The notes beneath the pieces were generated by a model. The model did no database searches. It saw only the letters and a program-made list of their open reading frames with translations, and was not told the origin of the DNA. DNA of 64,000 nt from Clostridium brassicae. GTDB taxonomy: Bacteria; Bacillota; Clostridia; Clostridiales; Clostridiaceae. The DNA lies in assembly GCF_026738875.1 (NCBI RefSeq), contig NZ_JAPQFJ010000003.1, positions 215,738-279,737 of the forward strand, written 5' to 3'. Numbering within the stretch: position 1 is the stretch's first letter; every line of letters begins with the position of its first letter. The position numbers and the translations under genes are program-made. Positions 26,748 to 35,465 of the stretch are shown here, piece after piece.

Positions 26748-26765
26748 GGGCTTAAATGCCCCTTG
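26746..26765 (+). terminator. Weak hairpin between genes
   Basis: AGGGGC (26746-26751) pairs with GCCCCT (26758-26763) around TTAAAT. The T-tract is short, so it may only attenuate transcription. Confidence 0.45.
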
Positions 26766-26780
26766 AAAGGAGGGAAAGTT

Positions 26781-27503
26781 ATGGAACTTACTCCAGTGCA
26801 ATTAACTATATGGGATATAAAAGTTGTAGAAAAGCCTAAAACAATTATCAATAAAATTACACCAAAAGAAAATGAGAAATCTATGAAACCTTTAGAATTG
26901 ACAGAGCTGCAACAAAAATTCTTAGATAAAAATAGAATTATGGAAAATGAGAATTTATATAGATTAATAAAATACTGTGGCGGTGGGTTAGGTATAGAGC
27001 TAGCTACTCCAGGAGGATATAAGACCATATACGTTAATAAAGAAGGGAAGAAAGAGTTTACTAAAGATAAAAAGCTACCAGTGTTACCTATGGACAGGAT
27101 ATTGTTTTATAGGGAAGATTTACAGCCTAACAGCTTGCAGGAAGAAAAGTTACAGAAGTTAAAAACTAAGTATTTTGCAGCTAAGGAAATTAGTCGTAAA
27201 GGTGACGAGAACATAATACTAGAGTTGCAAGATAAAGTTATTAGTATAAATTCCATAGGGTGGGTACTAGAGTTTAATAATGTACAAGCAGCTTATGGAG
27301 ATGATGAAGTTATAAAAGAAGAAAGACAGGCTCTACAGGATATTAAAATTGGAGACATAATAGAAACAACTTGTGGTAAGGAAGTTATAGCTGCAAAAGT
27401 ATACAGTGTTTACAATTTTGGAAGTACATTAAATATAATTTGGGATAAGAAACATACTGCAATTCCAAGATTTGCGGTAAAGAAAATAATTAAGTGTGCT
27501 TAA
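26781..27503 (+). CDS. Hypothetical early protein
   Basis: This 240-residue protein starts at an ATG behind AAGGAGGG; an in-frame TTG lies before that site. The N-terminus reads MELTPVQLTIWDIKVVEKPK. A WLEF/KIGDIIETTCGKEVIAAKV segment near the C-terminus looks like a beta-barrel. No family is recognised. Confidence 0.6.
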   Translation: MELTPVQLTIWDIKVVEKPKTIINKITPKENEKSMKPLELTELQQKFLDKNRIMENENLYRLIKYCGGGLGIELATPGGYKTIYVNKEGKKEFTKDKKLPVLPMDRILFYREDLQPNSLQEEKLQKLKTKYFAAKEISRKGDENIILELQDKVISINSIGWVLEFNNVQAAYGDDEVIKEERQALQDIKIGDIIETTCGKEVIAAKVYSVYNFGSTLNIIWDKKHTAIPRFAVKKIIKCA

Positions 27504-27516
27504 AGGAAGTGAGTTC

Positions 27517-27663
27517 ATGAAAATTTTAATTATGTCTTGCAGTAATAAAAACTTATGGTATTCAAACAAAATAGGCAAAACATATGAAGTAAAAAAGCAA
27601 TTAAACTCCAGTTATTTAACTAAAGATGGTGGAGTGTCTAAAGAGGATGCTACTATAGTTTAA
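27517..27663 (+). CDS. Small hypothetical protein
   Basis: This 48-residue ORF begins MKILIMSCSNKNLWYSNKIG behind AAGGAAGTGAG. No family is recognised. Confidence 0.5.
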   Translation: MKILIMSCSNKNLWYSNKIGKTYEVKKQLNSSYLTKDGGVSKEDATIV

Positions 27664-27688
27664 ATTAGTTTTTAAAAGGAGGACGAGC

Positions 27689-28135
27689 ATGAAGGACAAT
27701 AACTTATCATTTAAAAAAGAAGAAGCTAGAACAATATTAAATTCATATTTAATGTATAAAAATAGTGCTGAAATTAAAGCTTTAGAGATAGAGGAAGTAA
27801 AGAATAATTATGATGTAACAGGAATGGCTATGGGAGAAAAAACAGGACAAACATTTAAAATTAATAAGGAATTAGAAGATAGAATCGTAAATAAGGATGA
27901 TAAAATAGCAGAATTAGAAAAAGCAAGAAAAGCTTACGAGATTAATTTTAAAAAGATAGAGAAAGCAGTTGGTATATTAAAAGAGTTTGAGAAAGATGTA
28001 ATAGTATTAAAGTATATGACATCTCCAGTAATGCAATGGAGAGATATAGCAAGACAACTAGGGTTCACTCCTATAGCTTGTCAAAGAGCAGAGGATAGAG
28101 CGGTTAAGAAAATGATTCCTTTGCTACTCGAATGA
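27689..28135 (+). CDS. ArpU-like late transcription regulator
   Basis: This 148-residue protein has a central coiled coil and a C-terminal sigma-region-4-like HTH (DVIVLKYMTSPVMQWRDIARQLGFTPIACQRAEDRAVKKM). The layout matches ArpU/RinA/LtgA-type activators that turn on packaging and structural genes in Gram-positive phages. It is the last early gene before packaging. The likely target is the promoter region downstream (28136-28293). Confidence 0.75.
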   Translation: MKDNNLSFKKEEARTILNSYLMYKNSAEIKALEIEEVKNNYDVTGMAMGEKTGQTFKINKELEDRIVNKDDKIAELEKARKAYEINFKKIEKAVGILKEFEKDVIVLKYMTSPVMQWRDIARQLGFTPIACQRAEDRAVKKMIPLLLE

Positions 28136-28293
28136 GGTATATAGAAGTTATATAAAATATATACTTTTTATATACCCAATGTACGAGAATGTCATGCTAT
28201 ACTAATATCATAGAAAAAATAAAATTTAAACATATTGTACAGAGCACTTGGTTAATTCCAGGTGCTTAATTTATTTAAAAAGGATGTGAGGAT
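28136..28293 (+). promoter_or_regulatory. Likely late-operon control region
   Basis: No ORF of note is present. A TATACT (28208-28213) could be a -10 without a good -35, as in activator-dependent promoters. Direct repeats of TATATA lie at 28138-28178. The terminator at 28243-28272 sits downstream of it. This is the expected place for an ArpU-type target; binding is inference. Confidence 0.4.
28243..28272 (+). terminator. Terminator-like hairpin before late genes
   Basis: AGCACTTGG (28243-28251) pairs with CCAGGTGCT (28258-28266), with one G-T pair and a 6-base loop, followed by TAATTTATTT. It could terminate early transcription or attenuate late transcription. Confidence 0.6.
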
Positions 28294-28503
28294 ATGCTAA
28301 GTATTTATAGTAGCTTTGTTTGTAAGACATGTAAAAAAGAATTTGTTGTCTTGGCAGAAGAGATAAGTAATTTTAATGGATACTTGGTGTGTCCTTATTG
28401 TTCTAGTAAGAGAGTTAAGAGAGAAAATATAGCAGACAATTTAAAAGAATGTATGCAACACACTTCTTATAAAAGAGTTAGAGGAGCATTGAGACAGAAA
28501 TAA
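28294..28503 (+). CDS. Small zinc-ribbon protein
   Basis: This 69-residue protein has CKTCKKEF and CPYCSSKRVKR, a classic CxxC...CxxC zinc ribbon, and a basic C-terminus. Such proteins often precede terminase genes in clostridial phages. Function unknown. Confidence 0.7.
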   Translation: MLSIYSSFVCKTCKKEFVVLAEEISNFNGYLVCPYCSSKRVKRENIADNLKECMQHTSYKRVRGALRQK

Positions 28504-28571
28504 TTGTTATAAAATGAAGGATATTCTTCTAAAATGTAGAAATATTTACATGGAAAGGAGGAGACAAGAAA

Positions 28572-28895
28572 ATGGGAATTTTAAAAGAAATTGTTGGGAT
28601 AGTTATTGGAGCAATTATTTCTATGGGAATATCACATGTTTATTATAAAAAATCTGGGGAAGAACTTGCAAAGTATATAACTGACTTATCTAATGAAATC
28701 AACATTTTAAAAGATATGAATAGCAAATTAGAAAATAATGTGAAGTTACAAATGGAAAGAGAGTTTGAATTAGACAATAACAGAAAAGCTAAATTCACAA
28801 AGCATGGTGATGAGTTTAATATAAATCTTAATAATTGCAATCCATGTTCTCTTGAAGTTATGGGTGAAAATGATAAGGATAAAGACAAATTTTAA
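28572..28895 (+). CDS. Single-pass membrane protein with coiled coil
   Basis: This 107-residue protein has one N-terminal membrane helix (EIVGIVIGAIISMGISHVYY) followed by a coiled coil (about 30-75) and a polar tail containing FNINLNNCNPCSLEVM. No family is recognised. AAGGAGGAG precedes the ATG. Confidence 0.55.
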   Translation: MGILKEIVGIVIGAIISMGISHVYYKKSGEELAKYITDLSNEINILKDMNSKLENNVKLQMEREFELDNNRKAKFTKHGDEFNINLNNCNPCSLEVMGENDKDKDKF

Positions 28896-28923
28896 AGAGA
28901 ATATTTTATATGGAGGTTATAAT

Positions 28924-29022
28924 ATGACTAAGATAATAGATCCAGTTCCTTGGGATATAAAAAAGAAAGTAGTTACAGATAATCCAATAGCAAAAGTAGT
29001 AGATAACCCAGCAGGTTGGTAA
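28924..29022 (+). CDS. 32-residue peptide with repeated D-x-P-x-x-W motifs
   Basis: The ORF has a clear GGAGG leader and encodes a peptide starting MTKIIDPVPWDIKKKVV and ending VVDNPAGW. IDPVPW and DNPAGW are similar motifs, with DNPIAK between. There is no signal peptide. The next tiny ORF ends almost identically. Role unknown; a processed signal or a small interaction peptide are possibilities only. Confidence 0.45.
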   Translation: MTKIIDPVPWDIKKKVVTDNPIAKVVDNPAGW

Positions 29023-29042
29023 TGAATTGAGGTGAACCAGCA

Positions 29043-29078
29043 ATGGTATTTTATACTGACGATCCAGTAGGTTGGTAA
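29043..29078 (+). CDS. 11-residue peptide ending DDPVGW
   Basis: An ATG 6 bases after GAGGTGA opens the ORF MVFYTDDPVGW. The codon use of its end (GAT CCA GTA GGT TGG TAA) parallels the end of the preceding ORF (AAC CCA GCA GGT TGG TAA), so it looks like a duplicated C-terminus. Too short for certainty, but the ribosome site and the motif agree. Confidence 0.35.
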   Translation: MVFYTDDPVGW

Positions 29079-29112
29079 TAGTAAATAAAAATAATATAAG
29101 AGAATGTATATT

Positions 29113-29142
29113 AAGAGCCTAAATAAATGGGGCTCTTTTTTA
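29113..29142 (+). terminator. Rho-independent terminator
   Basis: AAGAGCC (29113-29119) pairs with GGCTCTT (29131-29137), followed by TTTTTAA. It ends the short-peptide transcript. Confidence 0.8.
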
Positions 29143-29169
29143 ATGCAATAAAATAAGGTGGGATTAAAT

Positions 29170-29340
29170 ATGAGAGTAATAGCATGGTATGGACTAGTAA
29201 CTACAATACTAAGTGCATTAATTGGATTATTAGGCATGTTTGTTGAAGAAAGTGTTAAGAGTAGAGTTAAAAGTTTTTGGTTCATGTTAAGCAATGGAAT
29301 ATTAATTTACTTCTTTTTTAACTTTCTCTTTAGGATGTAA
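29170..29340 (+). CDS. Small membrane protein
   Basis: This 56-residue protein with two membrane helices (WYGLVTTILSALIGLLGMFV and FMLSNGILIYFFFNFLF) starts at an ATG behind AAGGTGGG. No family is recognised. It precedes the HNH gene. Confidence 0.55.
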   Translation: MRVIAWYGLVTTILSALIGLLGMFVEESVKSRVKSFWFMLSNGILIYFFFNFLFRM

Positions 29341-29345
29341 TTATA

Positions 29346-29789
29346 ATGGCACTTAAAAAGATATGTAAGTGTGGTAAGTTAATACCACAAGAGGTTAAGC
29401 TATGTGAAGAGTGTGCTAAGAAGTACCAAGAGAACAAGAAAGAAAGTAATAGACACTATGATACACATGTAAGGGATAGAGAGAGTATAACATTCTACCA
29501 TGGTAAAGAATGGTCTTTTACTAGAGAGAGCATAAAGAATAGAGATAATGGTTTATGTAGGTTATGTTTAAGTGACAAGACAATAAAGCCTATGCATACT
29601 GTACACCATATTGAAGAATTAAAAGATAACTGGAGCAAAAGACTTAACAAGAATAATCTTATAAGTGTGTGTGATAAGTGCCATAAGGTAATACATGCAG
29701 AGTATAAGAAGGGAAACAGTAATAAAATAGCAATGCAAAAGAGGTTAAAGAAAATAATAGAAGGGGAGGGGGAGGTTGAAAAGTTTTAG
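29346..29789 (+). CDS. HNH endonuclease
   Basis: This 147-residue protein has an N-terminal zinc finger (CKCGKLIPQEVKLCEEC) and an HNH core (LCRLCLSDK...TVHHIEEL...NKNNLISVCDKCHKVIH). In HK97-like cos phages this nuclease lies next to terS and works with terminase in cutting cos ends. The position just before P27-type terS matches that rule. Confidence 0.9.
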   Translation: MALKKICKCGKLIPQEVKLCEECAKKYQENKKESNRHYDTHVRDRESITFYHGKEWSFTRESIKNRDNGLCRLCLSDKTIKPMHTVHHIEELKDNWSKRLNKNNLISVCDKCHKVIHAEYKKGNSNKIAMQKRLKKIIEGEGEVEKF

Positions 29790-29868
29790 GCGATTGGATC
29801 AAGACCGCAGCCCCTCTATTCTGTAGAAAAAACTCCCTAAATGAAATCTTTGAAAGGAGGTAAGAAGA
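29790..29868. other. Candidate cos/packaging region
   Basis: This 79-base gap between HNH nuclease and terS holds the most GC-rich bases in the neighbourhood (GACCGCAGCCCCTC). HNH-associated terminases usually cut cos near this place. There is no direct proof of a cos end. Confidence 0.4.
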
Positions 29869-30321
29869 ATGGCAAGACCAAGACAGCCAACAGATTTGGT
29901 AATGCTAAAAGGTAAAAAACATTTAAGTAAAAAAGAAATAGAAGAAAGAAAAAATAGTGAAGTGCAAGCTAATACAGATAAAGTTGAACCACCTTCTTAC
30001 TTACCAAGTAATTTAAAAAAAGAGTTCAAAAGAATAGCCAAAGAATTAATGAATATAGACATAATGAGTAATTTGGACTGTGAAGCATTAGCAAGATTTA
30101 TAGTTTCAGAATATAACTATCAGAAAGTTACAAAAAAACTATTAAAAACGGGAGTTGAAAATGAAAAATATATAAACTTATTATTAATGCAAGAAAAGTT
30201 GTTTAAGATGTGTAGGCAAAGTGCGAGTGACTTAGGGTTAACTATTTCCAGTAGATGTAAATTAGTTGTTCCAAAATCTAAGGAAGAAAAACCTAAAAAT
30301 AAGTTCTCTAAGTTTATGTGA
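29869..30321 (+). CDS. terS: Terminase small subunit, P27 family
   Basis: The sequence of this 150-residue protein, starting ARPRQPTDLVMLKGKKHL with PPSYLPSNLKKEFKRIAKEL and a C-terminal RQSASDLGLTISSRCKLVVP, is diagnostic of P27-family small terminases. These bind the packaging site and recruit TerL. GAAAGGAGG precedes the ATG. Confidence 0.93.
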   Translation: MARPRQPTDLVMLKGKKHLSKKEIEERKNSEVQANTDKVEPPSYLPSNLKKEFKRIAKELMNIDIMSNLDCEALARFIVSEYNYQKVTKKLLKTGVENEKYINLLLMQEKLFKMCRQSASDLGLTISSRCKLVVPKSKEEKPKNKFSKFM

Positions 30322-30332
30322 GGTGATTCTAT

Positions 30333-32057
30333 GTGATAGATAGAGTTACCAAGTATGCCAAAGATGTAGTTGAAGGCAGAGTAATTGCTGGAAAGTATGT
30401 TAAATTAGCATGTCAAAGGCACTTAGATGATTTAGAAAAATCTAAATTAGCAGTATATAAATATGAATTCGATATAGAAAAATCACTTAAAATAATAGAG
30501 TTTGCTGAAACTCTTACAATTGCAGAGGGCGAAGAGGAAACTCCAGTTAAACTTGAAGGATTCCAAGATTTTATTTTAGGTAGTATTAATGGATGGGTTA
30601 CTAAAGGAACTGGATATAGAAGGTTTAGAAATTCATATGTTCAATTAGGCAGACAGAATGGTAAATCATTTCTAAATGGAATACTTGCAACATTTTATGG
30701 CAATTTTGATGGGTACAAATATGGACAAATATATTGCACTGCCACAAAGATGGAGCAAGCTAAAATAGTATTCAAAGAAATAATGAAATTTATAGAAGCT
30801 GATGGCGATTTATCAGAATTATTTAAAATAAAAGAATATGAAAGTACAATAGACTGTTTAGTTACTAATTCAACTATAAAGGCATTAGGAAAAGATACAA
30901 AGTCTATTGACGGATTTAGACCACTTTTAGGAATTGTAGATGAATATCATGCTCATAAAGATAACCAGATGTACAAACTCCTTGAAGGTGGTACGAGAAA
31001 AATGAAACAATGTTTAATTTCTGTTATTACTACCGCTGGGTTTAATCTTAATGGACCATGCTTTAAGCTTTGGGAATACTGCAAAAACATTTTAGAAGGT
31101 ATATTCACAAATGATAAGCAGTTCATTTATATTGCCCAAATGGATAAAGAGGATGATATTTGGGACCCGGAGAACTGGATTAAAGCTAATCCCTTAGTTT
31201 GCAAAGATAAAGAGGATTTAGAAAATCTTATTGCTGTAGGTATATCTGCTAAAGATATGGGTGGAAGCGATTTGAGAGACTTTCTAACTAAAGCTTTAAA
31301 TATTTGGTACAAGTTTAGTGATAATCAGTATTTAAACATAGAAAAATGGAAAAAATGTGCTTCTGATTTAACTTTAGAGGATTTTAGAGGTATGGAATGT
31401 GGCTTAGGATTGGACCTTTCAAGTGGGGGAGATTTAACAAGTGGAGTATTAGAATTCCCTTTCTTGGAGAATGGGGAAACATCTTATTTCTTTCATCAAC
31501 ACAGTTTTATGCCTAAAATGAGGTTGAAGGAACACATAGAAACTGACAATGCTCCTTATGATGTTTGGGCAAATGAAAACAAATTAATAACACTTACCGA
31601 AACACTTGGAGGGATAAAAACAGACTATAAATACATCATAAACTATTATAAAAAACTTATAGAAAAATATGATTTGAAATTAAAATTCATAGCTTATGAT
31701 CCACACAATGCAGATACATTTTTAAGTGATTTAGAAGAGTTTGGAGTAGATTGTATTGAAATAACACAAAGTGCAAAAAGTTTGAATAGCCCAACAGAAG
31801 ATTTTAAATTAAGTGTTGATAGTGGGCAAATAAAATACAATAAGAAAGATAGCTTATTTAGATTTTGTGGTGCTAATGCAGTAACAACAAAGAATAGTTT
31901 TGAAGAAATAAAAATAGATAAAGAACATAGAACAGAAAGAATAGACCCGATAGATGCTGCTATAGATGTTCATAAAATTATAATAAGTAATAAAGATAAA
32001 CCAATAGATATAAATAAATATGCTAAAAAAGATTTTTTAAATAAGCTTTGGGGTTGA
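30333..32057 (+). CDS. terL: Terminase large subunit
   Basis: This 574-residue packaging motor has an ATPase domain (about 60-260) with Walker A GRQNGKS (about 106-112), Walker B GIVDEYHAH (about 199-207) and coupling motif SVITTAG. A C-terminal RNase H-like nuclease domain carries the acidic residues in GLDLSSGGDLT (about 366), YDPHNAD (about 465) and PIDAAIDVHK (about 548). The GTG start follows GAGGTGATT. Confidence 0.95.
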   Translation: MIDRVTKYAKDVVEGRVIAGKYVKLACQRHLDDLEKSKLAVYKYEFDIEKSLKIIEFAETLTIAEGEEETPVKLEGFQDFILGSINGWVTKGTGYRRFRNSYVQLGRQNGKSFLNGILATFYGNFDGYKYGQIYCTATKMEQAKIVFKEIMKFIEADGDLSELFKIKEYESTIDCLVTNSTIKALGKDTKSIDGFRPLLGIVDEYHAHKDNQMYKLLEGGTRKMKQCLISVITTAGFNLNGPCFKLWEYCKNILEGIFTNDKQFIYIAQMDKEDDIWDPENWIKANPLVCKDKEDLENLIAVGISAKDMGGSDLRDFLTKALNIWYKFSDNQYLNIEKWKKCASDLTLEDFRGMECGLGLDLSSGGDLTSGVLEFPFLENGETSYFFHQHSFMPKMRLKEHIETDNAPYDVWANENKLITLTETLGGIKTDYKYIINYYKKLIEKYDLKLKFIAYDPHNADTFLSDLEEFGVDCIEITQSAKSLNSPTEDFKLSVDSGQIKYNKKDSLFRFCGANAVTTKNSFEEIKIDKEHRTERIDPIDAAIDVHKIIISNKDKPIDINKYAKKDFLNKLWG

Positions 32058-32061
32058 TAAA

Positions 32062-32241
32062 ATGAATAGATTAAGGCAAATTCTTTATGATTACATAGAG
32101 GATTTTTTTATTTTTATAGGATTAATTTTAATAGTTATAACTACATTTTTAATTAATTCCTATATAGGTATGTATGTTTTAGCAATTATTTTTATAGGTT
32201 TAGGAGTGTACTTTTCTAAAAATCCTCTTAGAAGGAGGTGA
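32062..32241 (+). CDS. Small membrane protein between terL and portal
   Basis: This 59-residue protein has two membrane helices (FFIFIGLILIVITTFLI and MYVLAIIFIGLGVYF). It lies between terL and the portal gene, where clostridial phages often carry an uncharacterised membrane protein. The stop overlaps the ribosome site of the portal gene. Confidence 0.6.
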   Translation: MNRLRQILYDYIEDFFIFIGLILIVITTFLINSYIGMYVLAIIFIGLGVYFSKNPLRRR

Positions 32242-32245
32242 ATAA

Positions 32246-33466
32246 ATGTTATTTAGGAGAAATACAGTTAACTCATTATCAGGAGATATAAGCTTAGACG
32301 ATAAAGAACTTTTAAAATGGCTTGGAATTAACTTAGAAGATATAAATATACAAGGTAAAAACAGTTTAAAACAAGCTACTGTATTTGGTTGTTTAAGAGT
32401 TCTTTCAGATACAGTTAGTAAGTTACCTATAAAAATATACCAAAATAAAAATGGAATTAAAAAAGTAGTAGATCATTATTTAGGACCATTATTAAAATTA
32501 AGACCTAATCCATACATGAGTGCTAGTGATTTTTGGAAATGTGTTGAGGTTCAGAGAAATATTTACGGGAATGCTTATGTTGCTTTAGATTTTAATAATA
32601 GAGGTCAAGTAACTGGTTTATATCCATTAGATAGTTCTAAAATGCAAATCTTTGTAGATGATGTAGGACTTTTAAATTCCAGTAATAAAATATGGTATAT
32701 CTACACAGATAATTTAGGACATCAAATTAAATTTAAAAGTGATGAATTACTACATTTTAAAGGATTAACTACAGATGGAATAGTTGGGTTAAGCGTAATA
32801 GACCAATTAAAACATCTAATTCAAAATGGTAAATCTAGCGAAGAATATATAAACAAATTTTTTAAAAATGGACTTCAAGTTAAAGGATTAGTTCAATATG
32901 TTGGGGACTTGAATCCAAATGCAGAAAAAACATTTATAGAAAACTTTGAAAGAATGTCTAGTGGCTTAAAAAATGCTCATAGAATTGCAATGTTGCCAAT
33001 TGGATACCAGTTTCAGCCTATAAGCCAGAAGTTAGTTGATGCTCAATTCTTAGAAAATAGTCAATTAACTATTAGGCAAATAGCAGCTATGTTCGGTGTT
33101 AAAATGCACCAACTTAATGATTTAGATAGAGCAACCCATACAAATATAGCAGAGCAGCAGAGGGGATTTTATATAGATACTTTGCAATCAATACTTACTA
33201 TGTATGAGCAAGAATTAATTTATAAGCTATTCTTAAATACAGAAATAAGGCGAGGTTATTATCTTAAGTTCAATGTAGATGCAATTTTAAGAGCTAATAT
33301 TGAAACAAGATACAACGCCTATAGAGTAGCTATTCAAAGTGGATTTAAAACTCCTAATGAAGTAAGGGAACTAGAAGAAGATGAAGCAAAAGAGGGAGGC
33401 GATGAATTAATTTGTAATGGTAATATGCAATATCTTAAAGATATTGGAGCTTATTATAAAAAATAA
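32246..33466 (+). CDS. Portal protein, HK97 family
   Basis: This 406-residue protein forms the dodecameric vertex for DNA entry. Family features are NSLKQATVFGCLRVLSDTVSKLPIKIYQ, LRPNPYMSASDFWKCVEVQRNIYGNAYV, HFKGLTTDGIVGLSVI and AAMFGVKMHQLNDLDRATHTNIAEQ. Length and place (after terL, before protease) are usual. Confidence 0.95.
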   Translation: MLFRRNTVNSLSGDISLDDKELLKWLGINLEDINIQGKNSLKQATVFGCLRVLSDTVSKLPIKIYQNKNGIKKVVDHYLGPLLKLRPNPYMSASDFWKCVEVQRNIYGNAYVALDFNNRGQVTGLYPLDSSKMQIFVDDVGLLNSSNKIWYIYTDNLGHQIKFKSDELLHFKGLTTDGIVGLSVIDQLKHLIQNGKSSEEYINKFFKNGLQVKGLVQYVGDLNPNAEKTFIENFERMSSGLKNAHRIAMLPIGYQFQPISQKLVDAQFLENSQLTIRQIAAMFGVKMHQLNDLDRATHTNIAEQQRGFYIDTLQSILTMYEQELIYKLFLNTEIRRGYYLKFNVDAILRANIETRYNAYRVAIQSGFKTPNEVRELEEDEAKEGGDELICNGNMQYLKDIGAYYKK

Positions 33467-33481
33467 AGGTGGTGATAAATA

Positions 33482-34234
33482 ATGGCTAAAGTAAATGTTA
33501 AAGGTCCTATAATTTCTAGTGATGAAAAATGGATTTATGATTGGTTTGGAATTGAAGCTGTTTGCGCAACAGATATTGAAAAAGCTATTAAAGATGCTAA
33601 TGGCGAGGAATTAGAAGTAATTATAAATAGTCCTGGAGGATATGTTGATGTTGGTTCAGAAATTTATACTCTGTTAAAAGATTACAAAGGAAAAACTACA
33701 GGTAAAATAGTTGGAATGGCAGCAAGTGCAGCAAGTGTTGCTTCTATGGGTGTAGATATATTAAAAATTTCTCCTACAGCAAGAATCATGATACATAATG
33801 CCTCTGGAATTATTCAAGGTGATTATAGAGCAATGGATCATGGTTCAGAAATGTTAAAGGAATGTAATAAGGCAATCTCTAATGCATATATGCTAAAAAC
33901 AGGGATGAAACAAGAAGAATTGTTAGACTTAATGAATAAAGAAACATTTATGAATGCACAAAGAGCAAAAGAATTAGGTTTTGTAGATGAAATAATGTTT
34001 GATACAACTAATAAACTAACTAATAGTTGCGAGAATACAGGGATGTTGCCCAAAGATGTTATTGAAAAAATTAGAAACAGTATTGATAATCCAAACAAGA
34101 TAAATAATAAAAGCAATACCAATGAGTTAGAAAATGAAAAATTAAATAATTTAAAGAATAGACTAGCTTTTAAAAATAAAAATGTAGCTAGTTTTTTATT
34201 TTGCCAAAAACAAGGAGGAATGAATAATGAGTAA
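33482..34234 (+). CDS. ClpP-like head maturation protease
   Basis: This 250-residue S14 serine protease cleaves scaffold from capsid protein. Catalytic features: Ser in GMAASAAS (about 81), His in RIMIHNAS (about 104), and Asp after ELGFVDEI (about 154). The oxyanion segment is NSPGGYVDVGSE. The last about 25 residues overlap a terminator-like hairpin and then the capsid start by 8 bases, so the C-terminal tail may be a recent extension. Confidence 0.93.
   Translation: MAKVNVKGPIISSDEKWIYDWFGIEAVCATDIEKAIKDANGEELEVIINSPGGYVDVGSEIYTLLKDYKGKTTGKIVGMAASAASVASMGVDILKISPTARIMIHNASGIIQGDYRAMDHGSEMLKECNKAISNAYMLKTGMKQEELLDLMNKETFMNAQRAKELGFVDEIMFDTTNKLTNSCENTGMLPKDVIEKIRNSIDNPNKINNKSNTNELENEKLNNLKNRLAFKNKNVASFLFCQKQGGMNNE
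34162..34200 (+). terminator. Terminator-like hairpin inside protease 3' end
   Basis: ACTAGCT (34162-34168) pairs with AGCTAGT (34186-34192), followed by TTTTTATT. The loop is 17 bases. It lies within coding sequence just before the major capsid gene and may attenuate or be a relic. Confidence 0.5.
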
Positions 34235-35438
34235 AGAATTAAGAGGATTATTAAATCAATTAGATCAAAAGAATACAGCTATGGGTGAATTATTAAATAA
34301 GGAGGGAGTAACTACAGAGGAATTAGAAAATATTTCAAATGAAATTGACTTATTACAAGCCAAAATAGAAGCTCAAAAGAGAAAAGATAATATAGATAAC
34401 AGTTTAGATGATGAAGGAAAAGGAACACCACTTGTTACAGATACAAATGATAAAGTAGTTTATAATGGATCATTATTTACTAAAGCAGTAGCTAATAGCT
34501 TATTAAAACAAAGAGGGTTACAAGGCCTAGACTTAACAGAAGACCAACAAAATAAAATAAGTGAAAATGTAAATGAAGATGGTGGGTTTGCAGTTCCAGA
34601 AGATATTCAAGTTAAAATTAATAAAAGATTAAAAGATAGCACAGATTTATTTAATTTAGTTGATAGTGAAAAAGTATTTACTAGAAAAGGACAAAGAACA
34701 TATGAAAAGAGAGCGGATCAAACACCTCTTACGAATTTAGACGAATATGGGACTATAGAGAATGTTGATAATCCAAAACTAGAAAGAATGTCATTCGATT
34801 TACATGATTTTGCTGGATTAATGACAATCCCAAACGATTTATTGAAGTTTGCAGGGCAAGAATTAGAAAACTTCTTAATAAACTGGTTAGTTGATAAAGT
34901 TAGAATAACTAGGAATATTAAAATCTTATATGGTACTGGTACAAGCAAAGATGCACAAGGGATAATGACATCTACAAAATATAAAGAAGTATCATTACCA
35001 GCTACCGCAGGTTTAAAAGATTTTAAAAAATGTAAGAATGTAGAATTGTTAAATATATTTAAGCCAACTGCAAAGTGGATAACAAACCAAGATGGATTCA
35101 ATTACTTAGATAGCTTAGAGGATAAGATGGGTAGACCTTATTTGCAACTAGATCCAAAGCAACCAACACAATATTTATTTCTAGGACTTCCAGTTACAGA
35201 ACTTTTAAATACGACTCTTAAAACAGAGGAGGATAATATTCCTATATTATTAGGAGATTTAAAGGAAGCTTATAAGTATTTTTATGATGATAATTATGAA
35301 TTATTAACAACAAATATTGGGGCTGGAGCATTTGAAACTAATACTACTAAGGCAAGAGTTATAACAAGACTTGATGGTGGTGAGAAAGATACAGATGCAG
35401 TAATAAAAATAAAATTAGCATTGCCTACAGGGGCTTAA
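34227..35438 (+). CDS. Major capsid protein, HK97 fold
   Basis: This 403-residue protein has an N-terminal delta/scaffold coiled coil (about 1-55, LRGLLNQLDQKNTAMGELLN) that the upstream protease should remove. The HK97 body includes NEDGGFAVPEDIQVKI, SVFTRKGQR-like segments, LLKFAGQELENFLINWLVDKVRITRN, a GTGTSKDAQGIM loop and WITNQDGFNYLDSLEDKMGRPYL. Confidence 0.95.
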   Translation: MSKELRGLLNQLDQKNTAMGELLNKEGVTTEELENISNEIDLLQAKIEAQKRKDNIDNSLDDEGKGTPLVTDTNDKVVYNGSLFTKAVANSLLKQRGLQGLDLTEDQQNKISENVNEDGGFAVPEDIQVKINKRLKDSTDLFNLVDSEKVFTRKGQRTYEKRADQTPLTNLDEYGTIENVDNPKLERMSFDLHDFAGLMTIPNDLLKFAGQELENFLINWLVDKVRITRNIKILYGTGTSKDAQGIMTSTKYKEVSLPATAGLKDFKKCKNVELLNIFKPTAKWITNQDGFNYLDSLEDKMGRPYLQLDPKQPTQYLFLGLPVTELLNTTLKTEEDNIPILLGDLKEAYKYFYDDNYELLTTNIGAGAFETNTTKARVITRLDGGEKDTDAVIKIKLALPTGA

Positions 35439-35465
35439 TTAAAGTCTGTTTTAGGAGGGAGTTAG

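Noticed and set aside
28924..29078. Arbitrium-type (AimP) signalling peptides
   Set aside because: No secretion signal in either peptide and no AimR/TPR receptor gene nearby; the motif differs from known arbitrium peptides.
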